A stretch of DNA of 46,507 nucleotides from Methanobacteriota archaeon (GCA_949514915.1 CATFLP010000048.1:1-46507), one strand, 5' to 3'. Numbered from the stretch's first letter, positions 17,766 to 28,292 are shown. Program-made: numbers and translations. Notes: generated by a model from the sequence alone, not told the origin.

Positions 17766-20345
17766 CTAACTATATTCTAAAAAAGAATTAAGCGAATTAT
17801 TAGAGGGATTTAGATTATTCGTAAATCCGAAATCTAAAGGAATTCCACTTACCGTCCCCACTAATCCTGTCAATAATAGATGATTTCCTATAGGTCTTTC
17901 ATTTCTAGTGGGTATCAGTTTCTTTTTGTGAAGATTTTTAATATTAATTTTTGCTAAATCAACATTTGCTTCCCTCATTGATTTATTTGCAACCCATATA
18001 TTAGCAGAAATCGATTGAGCAACACCAGTAATATCAATATTATTGGATAATATTGGTTGTACTGTATATGTGTTAATCCATTCTTCATTCCACTCTTTGG
18101 AATCAACATTTCCAAAGATACTAGGCCAATCAATTACGCTATTTGGTTCCATATTCCATCTTTTTGAAATTTCACTCATGTTCATCATAAGTTCTATTGC
18201 CGCTCTAACCATTGGATGTCTAGGTTCTTGTTTGTACACCTTGTCAATTGTTTCTTCAGCAGAAAAATGTAATCCACAATCAAGTTCTAACAAAGCTTTT
18301 GCAACATATCCTGCTGGCCAATAGTCATCTTGAATATTTTCTTCAATCCACATTTCTAGCATATCTAATGCATCTTCACTACGATTTTCAATTCTTAATA
18401 ATGCAATATCTCTCAATAATATTTTACGCGAAATAGGGGTATTTGTTTTAGGTCCAGTAATTCTAGGGTTAGGGGTTCTTTCTAGGTACCATTTTAGTAA
18501 CTCAATATTTCCTCTAATGGCACTACTAACTTGAATATGGTGAATATTATTCATGTCAAACTTTATTTCATTAGGAGAAAGTAATGAACCAATCCAATTT
18601 AAAATTAATCTTTCTTGTGATTGTTCAGCAACAGCATTTAGGTGATGCCTTGCTTCTTTGTAATCTCTAGTTGCTAAATTAGCAGCAATTAGCGCTAACC
18701 TTGCAAAGTCATCTTCACCACCTTCTAGAGCCAGTAATTTATCTGATAAATTTTCAGTAGATTCCCAATGTCCAGAAATCATTGATAGAGTTATTTCAGA
18801 CCTTAGTTTTGCTAGTAATGTTTGATTATCTTTCTTTTCAAGAAGATCTTCATACCTTTTGAATGCTTCAGTATATTTTTCCTTTTTAATTAAATCGATT
18901 ACCTTTACTTCCCTTACTCTTATTTTTGTTTTCAATGTTTCAAGTTCTGAACGTTTGGACAAATCAACAGCATCGAATTGCATTGCATTTAATTTTTTCA
19001 ATTTTCCAAGAGATAATAGCCAGACAAATAAGAAAATTACTTGGCCTGCTGATGCCATCATCCATGTTAATTCCTCAAGCATATTTTTAGTGGCAATTGT
19101 ACAGATATTACTTTCTAGGTATCCACATGCTTCACCTTGCGGCAAAAATGCAGAATCCCAAAAAGTCATCATTGCTAATGCTAATAAAAACATTGATTGG
19201 CCCGCAAAGCCACTGAAACAAAAACTAAGAATATCAGCCTGTTGTGCCTTTTCTGTTCTAATTAATTTGTTATCTGCCAATTTAATTCCTGCTCTTCCTG
19301 AAATATGAGTCACCGCTAGAAACATTGTTCTAGCAACCTCAAAAACAAAAGCAATACCGACTACAGCAATATTTAGTATTAAGAATAACAATACCGCACT
19401 TACTAACGGTTTACGGATAAAATCTGTTTCAATCTTACTGAATAATTCTATGGCATAAAAACCTAGTAAACCACCTTCTTCCATTATTGTTCCTTGCTCA
19501 ACGATGTCACCAAATCGAAAAACACTATCACTATGTTTGAATTTTTCAGGAATTAAAAATGTTGCAAATAGTGAAAGAAGCGTATTTAATGCAGTTATTG
19601 GCATAGTAATAGCGGTAATTAAAACAATTGTAGATAATACACGTCCTCTACGTGATGGTTTTTCAGGATTTATATCAGTTGGCTTTCCTCTGGCATGCAA
19701 CATTTTATTTTTTACAAGTAGATTCCAAGATGATCCAAGAACTCTACCATATGCAATAATTGCTGGTAAAAACGCAAAAAATATTGTTGCAGAATTTAAC
19801 CTACTGCTATTTTCAGTAATTACAAAATCTCTCATAGTTAACCTAAATACGATAATTAAACCAATCCAAATAACACCTAAAAGAAACATTTTTATTATTC
19901 TTTTTGAAATACCTTTTAATTCTAAATCTGCTCTTCTATTTCTTAATTTAACCTTTAATTGGGCATCTAATGAAGACAATATTGAGATTACTGCTGGTAT
20001 TGAAATTAATGTGATGGCTACAAACAATACCCATTGATTTAATTCTCGAGAACCTTGCGAATATGAGATTAAAAATTCCATTAATAATATAGCAACACCA
20101 GTAAGTGACCAGAGATAACTTTGTATTCCAAAACGTACTCTTGAGTCTTGTAATAATTCTCTAGCATCTGCAGTATTTTTTGTTAAAATATGAATTTCGT
20201 AGACATTTTCTTCTCTTTGAAATGCAACTCTAAGTCCACGCAATCCATGAGGAATAACAAATCTCCAAAGTAAGATTACAATTGCTAAACTTGCAATGAT
20301 TGGCACAAAATCGTCAATCGTAACCGTTGAAACTAGTGAAAACAT
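17766..20345 (-). CDS. Large membrane protein with C-terminal helical (TPR-like) domain, hypothetical
   Basis: 859-aa ORF: several TM segments in the N-terminal half, then helical repeats (YKEARHHLNAVAEQ..., DALDMLEMWIEE...). Confidence 0.55.
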   Translation of the reverse strand: MFSLVSTVTIDDFVPIIASLAIVILLWRFVIPHGLRGLRVAFQREENVYEIHILTKNTADARELLQDSRVRFGIQSYLWSLTGVAILLMEFLISYSQGSRELNQWVLFVAITLISIPAVISILSSLDAQLKVKLRNRRADLELKGISKRIIKMFLLGVIWIGLIIVFRLTMRDFVITENSSRLNSATIFFAFLPAIIAYGRVLGSSWNLLVKNKMLHARGKPTDINPEKPSRRGRVLSTIVLITAITMPITALNTLLSLFATFLIPEKFKHSDSVFRFGDIVEQGTIMEEGGLLGFYAIELFSKIETDFIRKPLVSAVLLFLILNIAVVGIAFVFEVARTMFLAVTHISGRAGIKLADNKLIRTEKAQQADILSFCFSGFAGQSMFLLALAMMTFWDSAFLPQGEACGYLESNICTIATKNMLEELTWMMASAGQVIFLFVWLLSLGKLKKLNAMQFDAVDLSKRSELETLKTKIRVREVKVIDLIKKEKYTEAFKRYEDLLEKKDNQTLLAKLRSEITLSMISGHWESTENLSDKLLALEGGEDDFARLALIAANLATRDYKEARHHLNAVAEQSQERLILNWIGSLLSPNEIKFDMNNIHHIQVSSAIRGNIELLKWYLERTPNPRITGPKTNTPISRKILLRDIALLRIENRSEDALDMLEMWIEENIQDDYWPAGYVAKALLELDCGLHFSAEETIDKVYKQEPRHPMVRAAIELMMNMSEISKRWNMEPNSVIDWPSIFGNVDSKEWNEEWINTYTVQPILSNNIDITGVAQSISANIWVANKSMREANVDLAKINIKNLHKKKLIPTRNERPIGNHLLLTGLVGTVSGIPLDFGFTNNLNPSNNSLNSFLEYS

Positions 20346-20378
20346 GCTTCTCCCCCGTTACCTTCAGGCAGTAACACT

Positions 20379-21446
20379 TCAAAGAATATACCGTAACAAT
20401 GCTATTGCTCCACCCATGCTTTCTAATTGCATTCCATAGTCATGATCTGAACTGCATTGGATCATTTCTCCACCACAAATTTCTAGTTTTTTACACCATT
20501 CAGACCAACTTTCATCATTAATTTTAGAATTTCCGTCACGTAATAATTCTGCTAAAATTAATAATTTTTCAATAGCTCCTTCTTCCATTGCCTGATTTAA
20601 TTGATTTTTACCATATGCAACAGCTCCTTGTTTAGCAATTCTGGTAAAAGCATCTTCTAAATATTCAATTTCTTTAATAATTGAATGATCTTTTAATAAA
20701 TCTAATGCAAGTCCTTCTTTCAAAATTTCATTTGCTGATGCACGTCCACCCATACTGGTTGCAATATTGCGGATAGTTCTCCCAGAATCAATTGAATCAA
20801 ACATTTCTTGCAACCTTTCTCTTGCCATTCCTGGTCCACAAATTATTATTGGGATGTTTTTATTTAATTGTAAATTAATGTCGTTTGTTACCTTTTTCAT
20901 AAAACCTTTCTGAACACCACTTGATGATTCGGAATTCCCAGTATATTTCCCTCCTCCGCGCATAGTAAATGTTGCAATGTCTCTTAATCCATGAGTTGTG
21001 ACTTCATAAAGTATGATTTCATCTAATTCAGCAACAATTATTGCAACTTTACTCGATGATGAATGTTTTTTTGCTGAATTAATTAATTGAATGTCTTCTG
21101 TAGGCCAGACGCCATCTAATGAAAGTTTCACTTCATCACCAATTTGAACTATGTGGGTATGATGACTACCTTTGTCAAATGCGGCTTCACTAATTATCCC
21201 ATGTACTCTCAGAGAATCACTAAATGTTTGAAATTCTGTATGTTCAATAATTAATTCAATCCATATTTTTTTTCTTACTGCTGATTTTGCTCTCCCACCT
21301 TCTTCTCCAGCAGTGGTTTGGTCTCTTCTTTCACCTAGCATCCCTATTTTTCGGCCTTTATTACATAATTTCGCTGTAGTCCAGAGATCATCTTCCGATG
21401 AAATTCGGAATTTTAAAAAATCAGGTCCACGTTTGATGATTTTCAT
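20379..21446 (-). CDS. pelA: Pelota (archaeal Dom34) mRNA surveillance/ribosome rescue protein
   Basis: N-terminal SDDLWTTAKLCNKGRKIGM and central domain IIVAELDEIILYEVTTHGL, typical of the eRF1/Pelota family. Confidence 0.92.
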   Translation of the reverse strand: MKIIKRGPDFLKFRISSEDDLWTTAKLCNKGRKIGMLGERRDQTTAGEEGGRAKSAVRKKIWIELIIEHTEFQTFSDSLRVHGIISEAAFDKGSHHTHIVQIGDEVKLSLDGVWPTEDIQLINSAKKHSSSSKVAIIVAELDEIILYEVTTHGLRDIATFTMRGGGKYTGNSESSSGVQKGFMKKVTNDINLQLNKNIPIIICGPGMARERLQEMFDSIDSGRTIRNIATSMGGRASANEILKEGLALDLLKDHSIIKEIEYLEDAFTRIAKQGAVAYGKNQLNQAMEEGAIEKLLILAELLRDGNSKINDESWSEWCKKLEICGGEMIQCSSDHDYGMQLESMGGAIALLRYIL

Positions 21447-21455
21447 TTTACCGTC

Positions 21456-23171
21456 TCAACTAAACATTCCTTTTAATTCCCCATCCTCATCAATAGTCAT
21501 ATTTGTGGCCGCAGGTATTTTTGGTAGTCCAGGCATTGTCATTATGTTGCCGAGGATTGCTACAATAAATCCTGCACCAGAATTTAATCTTAGTTCCCTA
21601 ATTGGAATTTCAAACCCATTTGGAGAACCCAATAAACCAGCATCGTGGCTTAGTGAATACTGAGTTTTTGCCATACAAATGGGTAAATGTCCATATCCCC
21701 ATTTCTGTATTTGTTCAAGATCTCTATGTGCTTTTGGATATAGATTAATTCCTTCGGCACCGTAAATTCTAGTTGCAATTCGTAATGCTTTTTCAATTAC
21801 TGGCATTTCATTATCGAATAGAGGAGTAAATGGCCGTCCTGCTGCCATGTGTGTTTGACAATTTGCAACAACTGCTTCAGCTAATGCTGCTCCTCCATTT
21901 CCTCCATCTGCATGTACGTTTGTTTCAACACATGCACTTGCCCCTGCTTTTTCTGCAACTTTCATTAAAGCCTCAACTTCATCATCGTGATCAGTATAAA
22001 ATCTATTGATACTTACAATCACTGGAATACCAAACATTAGCATATTTTTGATATGTTTTGTAAGGTTTGTTTCAGCACCAGATATTACAGCCTCAACGTC
22101 CTTTTTTCTTACAAGTTCTGGAGAAGGCCTCTTTGATGCAGATTTGCCAAAAGCACCACCGTGTAATTTCATAGATCTAACTGTGACATTAACCACTACA
22201 CAATCTGGTGGGTTACCACTTGCAGGTGTTTTGATGTGCATGAATTTTTCAGCACCCATATCTGAACCAAAACCTGCCTCTGTAATCACATAATCAGTAC
22301 ATCTCAAGGCGAGTTTATCTGCTATAATACTTGAATTTCCATGAGCTATATTTGCAAATGGTCCACAATGTATGAAAGCAGGATCACCCTCAATAGTTTG
22401 AACAAGATTTGGCATTAAAGCATCTCTAAGAAGTAATGCCATAGCACCGTCTGCTTGAAGATCAGAGGCTAAAACAGGAAAACCATTTTTTCTTTGTCCA
22501 ATGACGATACCTCCTAATCTTTTCTTTAAATCTGCATAATCTGAAGATAATGCTAAAATGGCCATGATTTCAGAAGCAGCTGTAATATCAAATCTTTCTT
22601 CTCTTACATTTCCGTTTGCAGGTCCACCTAATCCAATTGCAATTTGCCTCATTGCTCTATCATTTAAATCCAAAACTCTTGGCCAAGAAATTCTACTAGA
22701 ATCAATATCTAATTCATTTCCATGTTTGATATGATTATCGATTAATGATGATAGTAAATTGTGTGTAGAGGTAACTGCATGTAGATCTCCTGTAAAGTGC
22801 AAGTTGATTTCTTCCATTGGTAGAACTTGTGAGTATCCTCCTCCTGCAGCACCACCTTTGATTCCAAAAACTGGACCCATCGAAGGTTCTCTAATTACAC
22901 AGCAAGCATTTTTACCAATCCTATTTAGTGCCTGAGTTAATCCAATTGTAGTGACAGTTTTCCCTTCACCAAATGGTGTGGGGTTTACACTTGTAACTAG
23001 TACAAGAAATCCCTTTGGTCCATCTACTCGTTTTTTCAATGCACTCCATTTTATTTTTGCAATCTCCCCCCCATATTGGACAATCTCCTCAGCATCAAAA
23101 CCCATTTTCCAAGCAATGTCTTGAATTGGTACTAATTTCGCTTCTCTGGCGATGTCTAAATCACTCTTCAT
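21456..23171 (-). CDS. fhs: Formate--tetrahydrofolate ligase
   Basis: P-loop VTSVNPTPFGEGKTVTTIGL; FAIT-like HFTGDLHAVTSTHNLLSSLIDNH; full-length, about 571 aa. Confidence 0.96.
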   Translation of the reverse strand: MKSDLDIAREAKLVPIQDIAWKMGFDAEEIVQYGGEIAKIKWSALKKRVDGPKGFLVLVTSVNPTPFGEGKTVTTIGLTQALNRIGKNACCVIREPSMGPVFGIKGGAAGGGYSQVLPMEEINLHFTGDLHAVTSTHNLLSSLIDNHIKHGNELDIDSSRISWPRVLDLNDRAMRQIAIGLGGPANGNVREERFDITAASEIMAILALSSDYADLKKRLGGIVIGQRKNGFPVLASDLQADGAMALLLRDALMPNLVQTIEGDPAFIHCGPFANIAHGNSSIIADKLALRCTDYVITEAGFGSDMGAEKFMHIKTPASGNPPDCVVVNVTVRSMKLHGGAFGKSASKRPSPELVRKKDVEAVISGAETNLTKHIKNMLMFGIPVIVSINRFYTDHDDEVEALMKVAEKAGASACVETNVHADGGNGGAALAEAVVANCQTHMAAGRPFTPLFDNEMPVIEKALRIATRIYGAEGINLYPKAHRDLEQIQKWGYGHLPICMAKTQYSLSHDAGLLGSPNGFEIPIRELRLNSGAGFIVAILGNIMTMPGLPKIPAATNMTIDEDGELKGMFS

Positions 23172-23255
23172 GGCATCCCCGCAAAGTATAGGTATTCAAT
23201 GATTGATGTTCTAAATACAGTTATAGTTTCATTTGAGGGCCTTCTCAGGTATGCC

Positions 23256-24092
23256 ATGGGGGAGGAGAAAAGGTGCAATGTAGGAGGTTATCCGATAGAA
23301 CATTCTTTGACACCATATTTATTTGCTTTAGTCCATGAGCATTTGGGACTTGAATATTTTTCATTAGGAAAAATACCTTCAGAATACATTGATGAAGTAA
23401 TCAATTCTAATGACTTTTCAAAACCGTCTGAAAAATTCAAAGAGACAGTCAGGGAAATAACACAGAGCATTAAGGGTGAATCTTTCAATTATCGAGAAAT
23501 TCCTGAAATAAAGGTAATTACAAAAGATTTCGATTTCAAGGGGATAATCAAATGGGGTTCTATCACATCACCTTTGAAACACCAGTTTGGGAAAAATACA
23601 GTAAATTGCTATACAGTAGATGAGAGGGGATTGAGATATTCAATGACAGATGGATTTGCAGTTATTTTAGTAGCAGAACATTTTGGACTTAATTTTAATT
23701 CTAAACCCGTATTGTGTTTGAAAGGAGGTGGTTCTACTGCCATAGCAACTGCAGAAGCATGGCTTTCTAGAGGTGGAGAAATCAAGGCATTAAATGGACG
23801 AAGAAGCTTACCCGAATATTTGTTAACTAGATGTAATTCGGAATTAGAACCAAATTTATTTCTTGATTTTGACAGTTCCTCAGATTCAGATTATTTGACT
23901 CTCACTCCTAAATATAATCCCAAAGTAAATGCTTTCAAGAATAATATTGATGGTCGTTGGATGCTAATAGCACAGCACCTTTTAGCCTGGGCAATATTAT
24001 TTTCACCAGAAAATGCAGAAAAATTGCCCAGTATAGATTTACTTTTCAAAAGATTAATTTCACTCGAATCCTCTGGAATTAGTATGTTTTGA
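23256..24092 (+). CDS. Divergent shikimate dehydrogenase (AroE)-like protein
   Basis: GYPIEHSLTPYLFALVHEHLGL, catalytic-Lys region GSITSPLKHQFG, Asp in TDGFAV, Rossmann segment CLKGGGSTAIATAEAW. ATG at 23256 preferred over the track start 23199. Confidence 0.7.
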   Translation: MGEEKRCNVGGYPIEHSLTPYLFALVHEHLGLEYFSLGKIPSEYIDEVINSNDFSKPSEKFKETVREITQSIKGESFNYREIPEIKVITKDFDFKGIIKWGSITSPLKHQFGKNTVNCYTVDERGLRYSMTDGFAVILVAEHFGLNFNSKPVLCLKGGGSTAIATAEAWLSRGGEIKALNGRRSLPEYLLTRCNSELEPNLFLDFDSSSDSDYLTLTPKYNPKVNAFKNNIDGRWMLIAQHLLAWAILFSPENAEKLPSIDLLFKRLISLESSGISMF

Positions 24093-25015
24093 ATGTTAAT
24101 CTTAATAACAAACTTGTTTTAGCGAGGGGTATGGGTTTTTTCGCAGCGATAGGAAGAGGTTGGAAATTAAGTAAGTTAAGTTTTAGTGTAGTTAAAGCAG
24201 ATCCTGAAATTTTAGTATATGTTTTATTGATGGGAGCAATGTCTTTAGCAACACTTTCAGCTATGAATGCTCCATTTTTTCTAGAAATGGATTGGGCTGT
24301 AATAATGACAACAGATTCAATAACAAATGAAGAAGTCGTAGGTGGATTAACTAATGCTGGGATGGCTTGGTATTTTTCATTCTATATGTTGCTTAGTATT
24401 ATTGTAGTTTTTTGGAATTCAGCAATCGTAGCCAATTCTCACATGAGATTAAGTGGAGGAGACCCTACATTTGTTTACGGAGTGAAAAAAGCATTTTCAA
24501 AAATCCATTTAATTATGATATGGGGCATGATCTCTGGAACAGTTGGACTAGTCTTGAAATTAATAAGAAATACAAACGCTAGAGAAGTTAAAAATCCAGG
24601 ATTACAAATATTATTTATGATACTTACATGGATGTTTGAAGTAGCATGGTGGATAATGACCTTCTTTATGATTCCTTTAATGGTAATTGAAGGAAGATCA
24701 ATCAGAGATTCAATGAGAGAGGGTAAAGATATGATGATGAAGACATTTGGAACCAATATTGCCTCTGGACTTGGAATCGAATTTATTGGCTTTTGCTTCA
24801 TAATGTTATCAGCATTAATAGGATTTGGAATTGCTACCGTACTTGGTGTACTTCCTGGAATTGTAGTAGGTGTTCTTGGAGTAGCATTAACTTTGATGTG
24901 GGTTACTGCAGCTAATACAGTATCTATTTCTGCACTCTATATTTTCGCTAAAACTGGAGAAATGCCACAAATTTACAAAAACAAGGGAATAAACACATTC
25001 CAATTCAATGTCTAA
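24089..25015 (+). CDS. Polytopic membrane protein (DUF6159-like)
   Basis: Multi-TM protein starting ...MGFFAAIGRGWKLSKLSFSVVKADPEIL, a pattern recalled for the DUF6159 family. ATG 24131 may be the start. Confidence 0.6.
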   Translation: MNVNLNNKLVLARGMGFFAAIGRGWKLSKLSFSVVKADPEILVYVLLMGAMSLATLSAMNAPFFLEMDWAVIMTTDSITNEEVVGGLTNAGMAWYFSFYMLLSIIVVFWNSAIVANSHMRLSGGDPTFVYGVKKAFSKIHLIMIWGMISGTVGLVLKLIRNTNAREVKNPGLQILFMILTWMFEVAWWIMTFFMIPLMVIEGRSIRDSMREGKDMMMKTFGTNIASGLGIEFIGFCFIMLSALIGFGIATVLGVLPGIVVGVLGVALTLMWVTAANTVSISALYIFAKTGEMPQIYKNKGINTFQFNV

Positions 25016-26604
25016 AGAGGAATATTTCCGTGCTTTTTAGATGGACTCCACTCTTGTTTTGAACTAAGAAGTTCTAATGAGTCAATAAGGCGTTTACGTG
25101 TAATTTCAGGTTCAATTACATCATCAAGCCAACCATTTTTTGCAGCGACATATGGGTCACCAAATTTTTGTTTATATCTTTCAACTAATTCTGAACGAAC
25201 TGCTTCTTTATCTTCTTCACTTGCTGCTCCAATTTCTCTTCTATGTATGATATTAACAGCACCTTCAGCACCCATGACCGCTAATTCTGCAGTAGGCCAT
25301 GCAATATTCAAATCAGAGCGTAAATGTTTGCATGACATCGCTAAATATGCACCACCATATGCCTTCCTAGTTACTATGGTCAGTTTTGGTACAGTTGCCT
25401 CTGCATAAGCATAAAGAAGTTTAGCACCATGTCTAATAATTCCTCCCCATTCTTGCACAACACCTGGAAGAAAACCAGGAACATCTTCAAATGTAACCAG
25501 AGGAATATTAAATGCATCACAAGTTCTTATGAATCTAGCTGCTTTTACTGAAGCATCAATGTCCAGACAGCCAGCCAGTACTTTTGGTTGATTTGCAATA
25601 ATACCTACGGGGAATCCTCCAATACGTGCAAAACCTATCAGAATGTTTTCAGCATATTGTTCGAATAGTTCTACAAAATATTCATCATCAACAATTGGAG
25701 TAATTACTTTCCTCATGTCGTATGGTTTATTCGGGTTATCTGGAATTAGGTCATTTAATTCAGGTACAAGTTTTCTTTCATCGCCACTATATGCAAATGG
25801 AGGATCAGCCAAACAATGATCGGGTAAGAATCCTATTAATTCTGAAACCATTTCTATTGCATCATCTTCATCATCTGCAACTAAGCATGCGATTCCCGAT
25901 CTACTTGAATGAACTTGGGCATCTCCAACATCTTTCGAATTTTGTTCACCAGAAACGATTTCAGGAGTTACAAGTGGGCTCGAAAGAAATAATTGCCCAT
26001 GTTGGCTTGACATTATTGTAAAGTCAGAAATTCCCGCACATAATGCTGAAGCACCTACGACAGGGCCAAGAATTAAACTAAAGATTGGAATTTTTCCACT
26101 GCATTGCACTAAATAATCCATTAATACTCCCGTTGCTGCAAGAGAGGTGACTCCATCATGTGCTCTTTGACCGCCTCCATCCCAAATTCCAATAATCGGT
26201 GTTCTCGAACGTTCTGCCATTTCAATCGTTCTAGTAATCTTTGCTGCATGCATTTCTCCCATACTTCCTCCAAATACTCCAAAGTCCTGAGCAAAACAAT
26301 GTACAGGCCTACCATCTAAAGTGCCATGTCCAGCAACAACACCATCTCCAGGATGTTGATGTAAATGCAGGTTAAAATCCGAGTTTCTATGTGTGATGAA
26401 TGCTTCAAATTCTACAAAGGAATCAGGATCTAATAATTTTTTAATTCGTTCCCTTGCAGTTAATCTTCCAGTTTTTCTTAATCTATCAACATCATGAGGA
26501 TGTCCTCCACTATGACTAATGGATCGAATCAAATCAAGGTCTTCCAGAGCTTCATTATTCCGTTCCATTAGTTGTGTCAGCACACAGACAGACCATGAAA
26601 TCAA
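25012..26604 (-). CDS. Acyl-CoA carboxylase carboxyltransferase (beta) subunit
   Basis: FGGSMGEMHAAKITRTIEMA, GIWDGGGQRAHDGV, KAYGGAYLAMSCKHLRSD: PccB/MmdA family. ATG at MERNNEALED may be the true start. Confidence 0.92.
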   Translation of the reverse strand: MISWSVCVLTQLMERNNEALEDLDLIRSISHSGGHPHDVDRLRKTGRLTARERIKKLLDPDSFVEFEAFITHRNSDFNLHLHQHPGDGVVAGHGTLDGRPVHCFAQDFGVFGGSMGEMHAAKITRTIEMAERSRTPIIGIWDGGGQRAHDGVTSLAATGVLMDYLVQCSGKIPIFSLILGPVVGASALCAGISDFTIMSSQHGQLFLSSPLVTPEIVSGEQNSKDVGDAQVHSSRSGIACLVADDEDDAIEMVSELIGFLPDHCLADPPFAYSGDERKLVPELNDLIPDNPNKPYDMRKVITPIVDDEYFVELFEQYAENILIGFARIGGFPVGIIANQPKVLAGCLDIDASVKAARFIRTCDAFNIPLVTFEDVPGFLPGVVQEWGGIIRHGAKLLYAYAEATVPKLTIVTRKAYGGAYLAMSCKHLRSDLNIAWPTAELAVMGAEGAVNIIHRREIGAASEEDKEAVRSELVERYKQKFGDPYVAAKNGWLDDVIEPEITRKRLIDSLELLSSKQEWSPSKKHGNIPL

Positions 26605-26659
26605 CGGGTCGAAAATTCACAAAAATTTCAATTGAAAAAGTAATTTTCTAATTGAAAAA

Positions 26660-27994
26660 TTAAAAATCCAAAGTATGTTGATTTTCTCCACATAAGTTAC
26701 TAGAAATTAATGATTCAACATCAGTTGATTTATTTGATAGAATCCAATGTAATTTTACAGATGCAGTGTCAGGAGGTGTTGTACTTTTATGTCCAATAAT
26801 TCCTAACTCTTGTTGATTTCTACCTTTAGAATATACATCTAGATTTATTGGTCCATTAATACATTGACCAACCATCAATGCTATACCTCCAGAATCAACA
26901 TAATTTTTTATTGATTTAGCAAGTTCTAGATTTTCTGGTGAATTTCCTAAAGGATCTTCTATTGGTAAATGTCCTAACCCCATGCCGTGAATTATTATTC
27001 CTGCATGGCCTTTTTCATTTACAAAATCAACCACTTCTGATTCTAAATGAGCATTTGACATAATGTGAGTAAATTTCAAATCGCAGTTAAAATATGTTGG
27101 TGTTTTGCACATGTTTCTTTTTGTTGCAGGCCAATCACCTTCAATTCTAATGTTTACATTTTCTCTTTCAATGTCAATTAGTGCTAATTTTTTATTATTG
27201 ATTGGTTTAAACGCATCTCTTTTACTAGTATGCATTTTTCTAACACCTACTCCCGAAAACACAGCACACGTACCGTCTTCAGTAGTGTCGTGCATAATTA
27301 CTACAGTAGAATCTCCTAAGTCTCCATTTACTTTTGGACCATAAGCAGCCCAATGTACTGCAGCAATTAGATTTTCACTCGAATCACTTGAACCTCTATC
27401 GCTTGAACGTTGTGATCCAGTAAATGCAATTCTTCCTGGGGGAATTCCACCTTCACCCGCCCATCCGAAAGCAACAGCAGAGGAAGAGAAGTGCATAGAA
27501 TCAGTACCATGGCATACTACAACACCAATAGCACCCGATTCAAAAGCTTCAGCGCATGCTTCCAAAATAGAATTCCAATGTTGCGGCCTCATGTCATCTG
27601 ACCACATATTTCCTAGTCTAATTACAGATATAGATGCCTGAGTACTAAGTTCAGGGTTAGCTTCCAATAATTCGTCAGGATCTAATCTTGCAACAACTGC
27701 TCCAGTTGTATAATCTACTTTAGATGCAATAGTTCCTCCTGTGTGAATAATCGTTACTTTTGGTAAGTTTGTATCTTGTATTGTTTCTTTTGGTTTTGAT
27801 TCAGAAATAGGGATGGTTTCTAAAATTGATTTGTTAACTATTGATTCTTCTGGAAAACTAATATTGTATCCATTTACTAATTTTAGTGTGATGTATCCAT
27901 TTTTTACAGGATGTAATAGATAACCTTCGTGTTCTACCTCCCCAGACCAAGAGTTAACGGTTATGCGAACCTTGCTTTGAGATTCTTCCCCCAT
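26660..27994 (-). CDS. gatD: Glu-tRNA(Gln) amidotransferase subunit D
   Basis: Archaeal GatD architecture: N-terminal beta domain followed by asparaginase-I-like domain VTIIHTGGTIASKVDYTTGAVVARLDPDEL and VVCHGTDSMHFSSSAVAF. Confidence 0.93.
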   Translation of the reverse strand: MGEESQSKVRITVNSWSGEVEHEGYLLHPVKNGYITLKLVNGYNISFPEESIVNKSILETIPISESKPKETIQDTNLPKVTIIHTGGTIASKVDYTTGAVVARLDPDELLEANPELSTQASISVIRLGNMWSDDMRPQHWNSILEACAEAFESGAIGVVVCHGTDSMHFSSSAVAFGWAGEGGIPPGRIAFTGSQRSSDRGSSDSSENLIAAVHWAAYGPKVNGDLGDSTVVIMHDTTEDGTCAVFSGVGVRKMHTSKRDAFKPINNKKLALIDIERENVNIRIEGDWPATKRNMCKTPTYFNCDLKFTHIMSNAHLESEVVDFVNEKGHAGIIIHGMGLGHLPIEDPLGNSPENLELAKSIKNYVDSGGIALMVGQCINGPINLDVYSKGRNQQELGIIGHKSTTPPDTASVKLHWILSNKSTDVESLISSNLCGENQHTLDF

Positions 27995-28075
27995 GACGAA
28001 CCCTTGTCAAGACATCCCTTGAACATGATGCTAACCATATTGTTCAAAATAGTATATTGATTCGGGGCTATTACA

Positions 28076-28200
28076 GCCGGGGTGGCGTAGTTGGTAGCGC
28101 GTCGGACTCATAGGGTAGCCGAAAGGCTCGTAGAGCGCTGAAGCCCCTTCGAGATGCCTGAGACATCCGAAGGTCGCGGGTTCAAGCCCCGCTCCCGGCA
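28076..28200 (+). tRNA. Elongator tRNA-Met(CAU) with intron
   Basis: Acceptor GCCGGGG/TCCCGGC, D-arm GCGT-AGTTGGTA-GCGC, anticodon stem TCGGA/TCCGA with loop CTCATA|A, T-arm GCGGG-TTCAAGC-CCCGC. Anticodon CAT at 28109-28111. No encoded CCA. Confidence 0.95.
28113..28164 (+). other. 52-nt archaeal tRNA intron at canonical position 37/38
   Basis: Bulge-helix-bulge readable by hand: central helix CTCA(28107-28110)/TGAG(28159-28162), 3-nt bulges TAG(28111-28113) and ACA(28163-28165), flanking anticodon stem and GG/CC helix. Confidence 0.9.
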
Positions 28201-28292
28201 CTTTAGCTAATTGTACTCAGTAATGTGTTTTTTACTAATTTAAAAATTAATTTTTTTTATTAAATTAATCAAAGATTAGGCCAAGATAAGCC

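Noticed and set aside
28113-28164. Possible C/D box guide RNA within the tRNA-Met intron (two CTGA-like sequences)
   Set aside because: No convincing C box (RUGAUGA) at suitable spacing; the CTGA copies are explained by BHB pairing and the hairpin.
28225-28262. T-rich and AT inverted-repeat-like sequence after the tRNA as a specific element
   Set aside because: Low-complexity A/T pairing; most simply a T-tract terminator for the tRNA and AT-rich promoter DNA.
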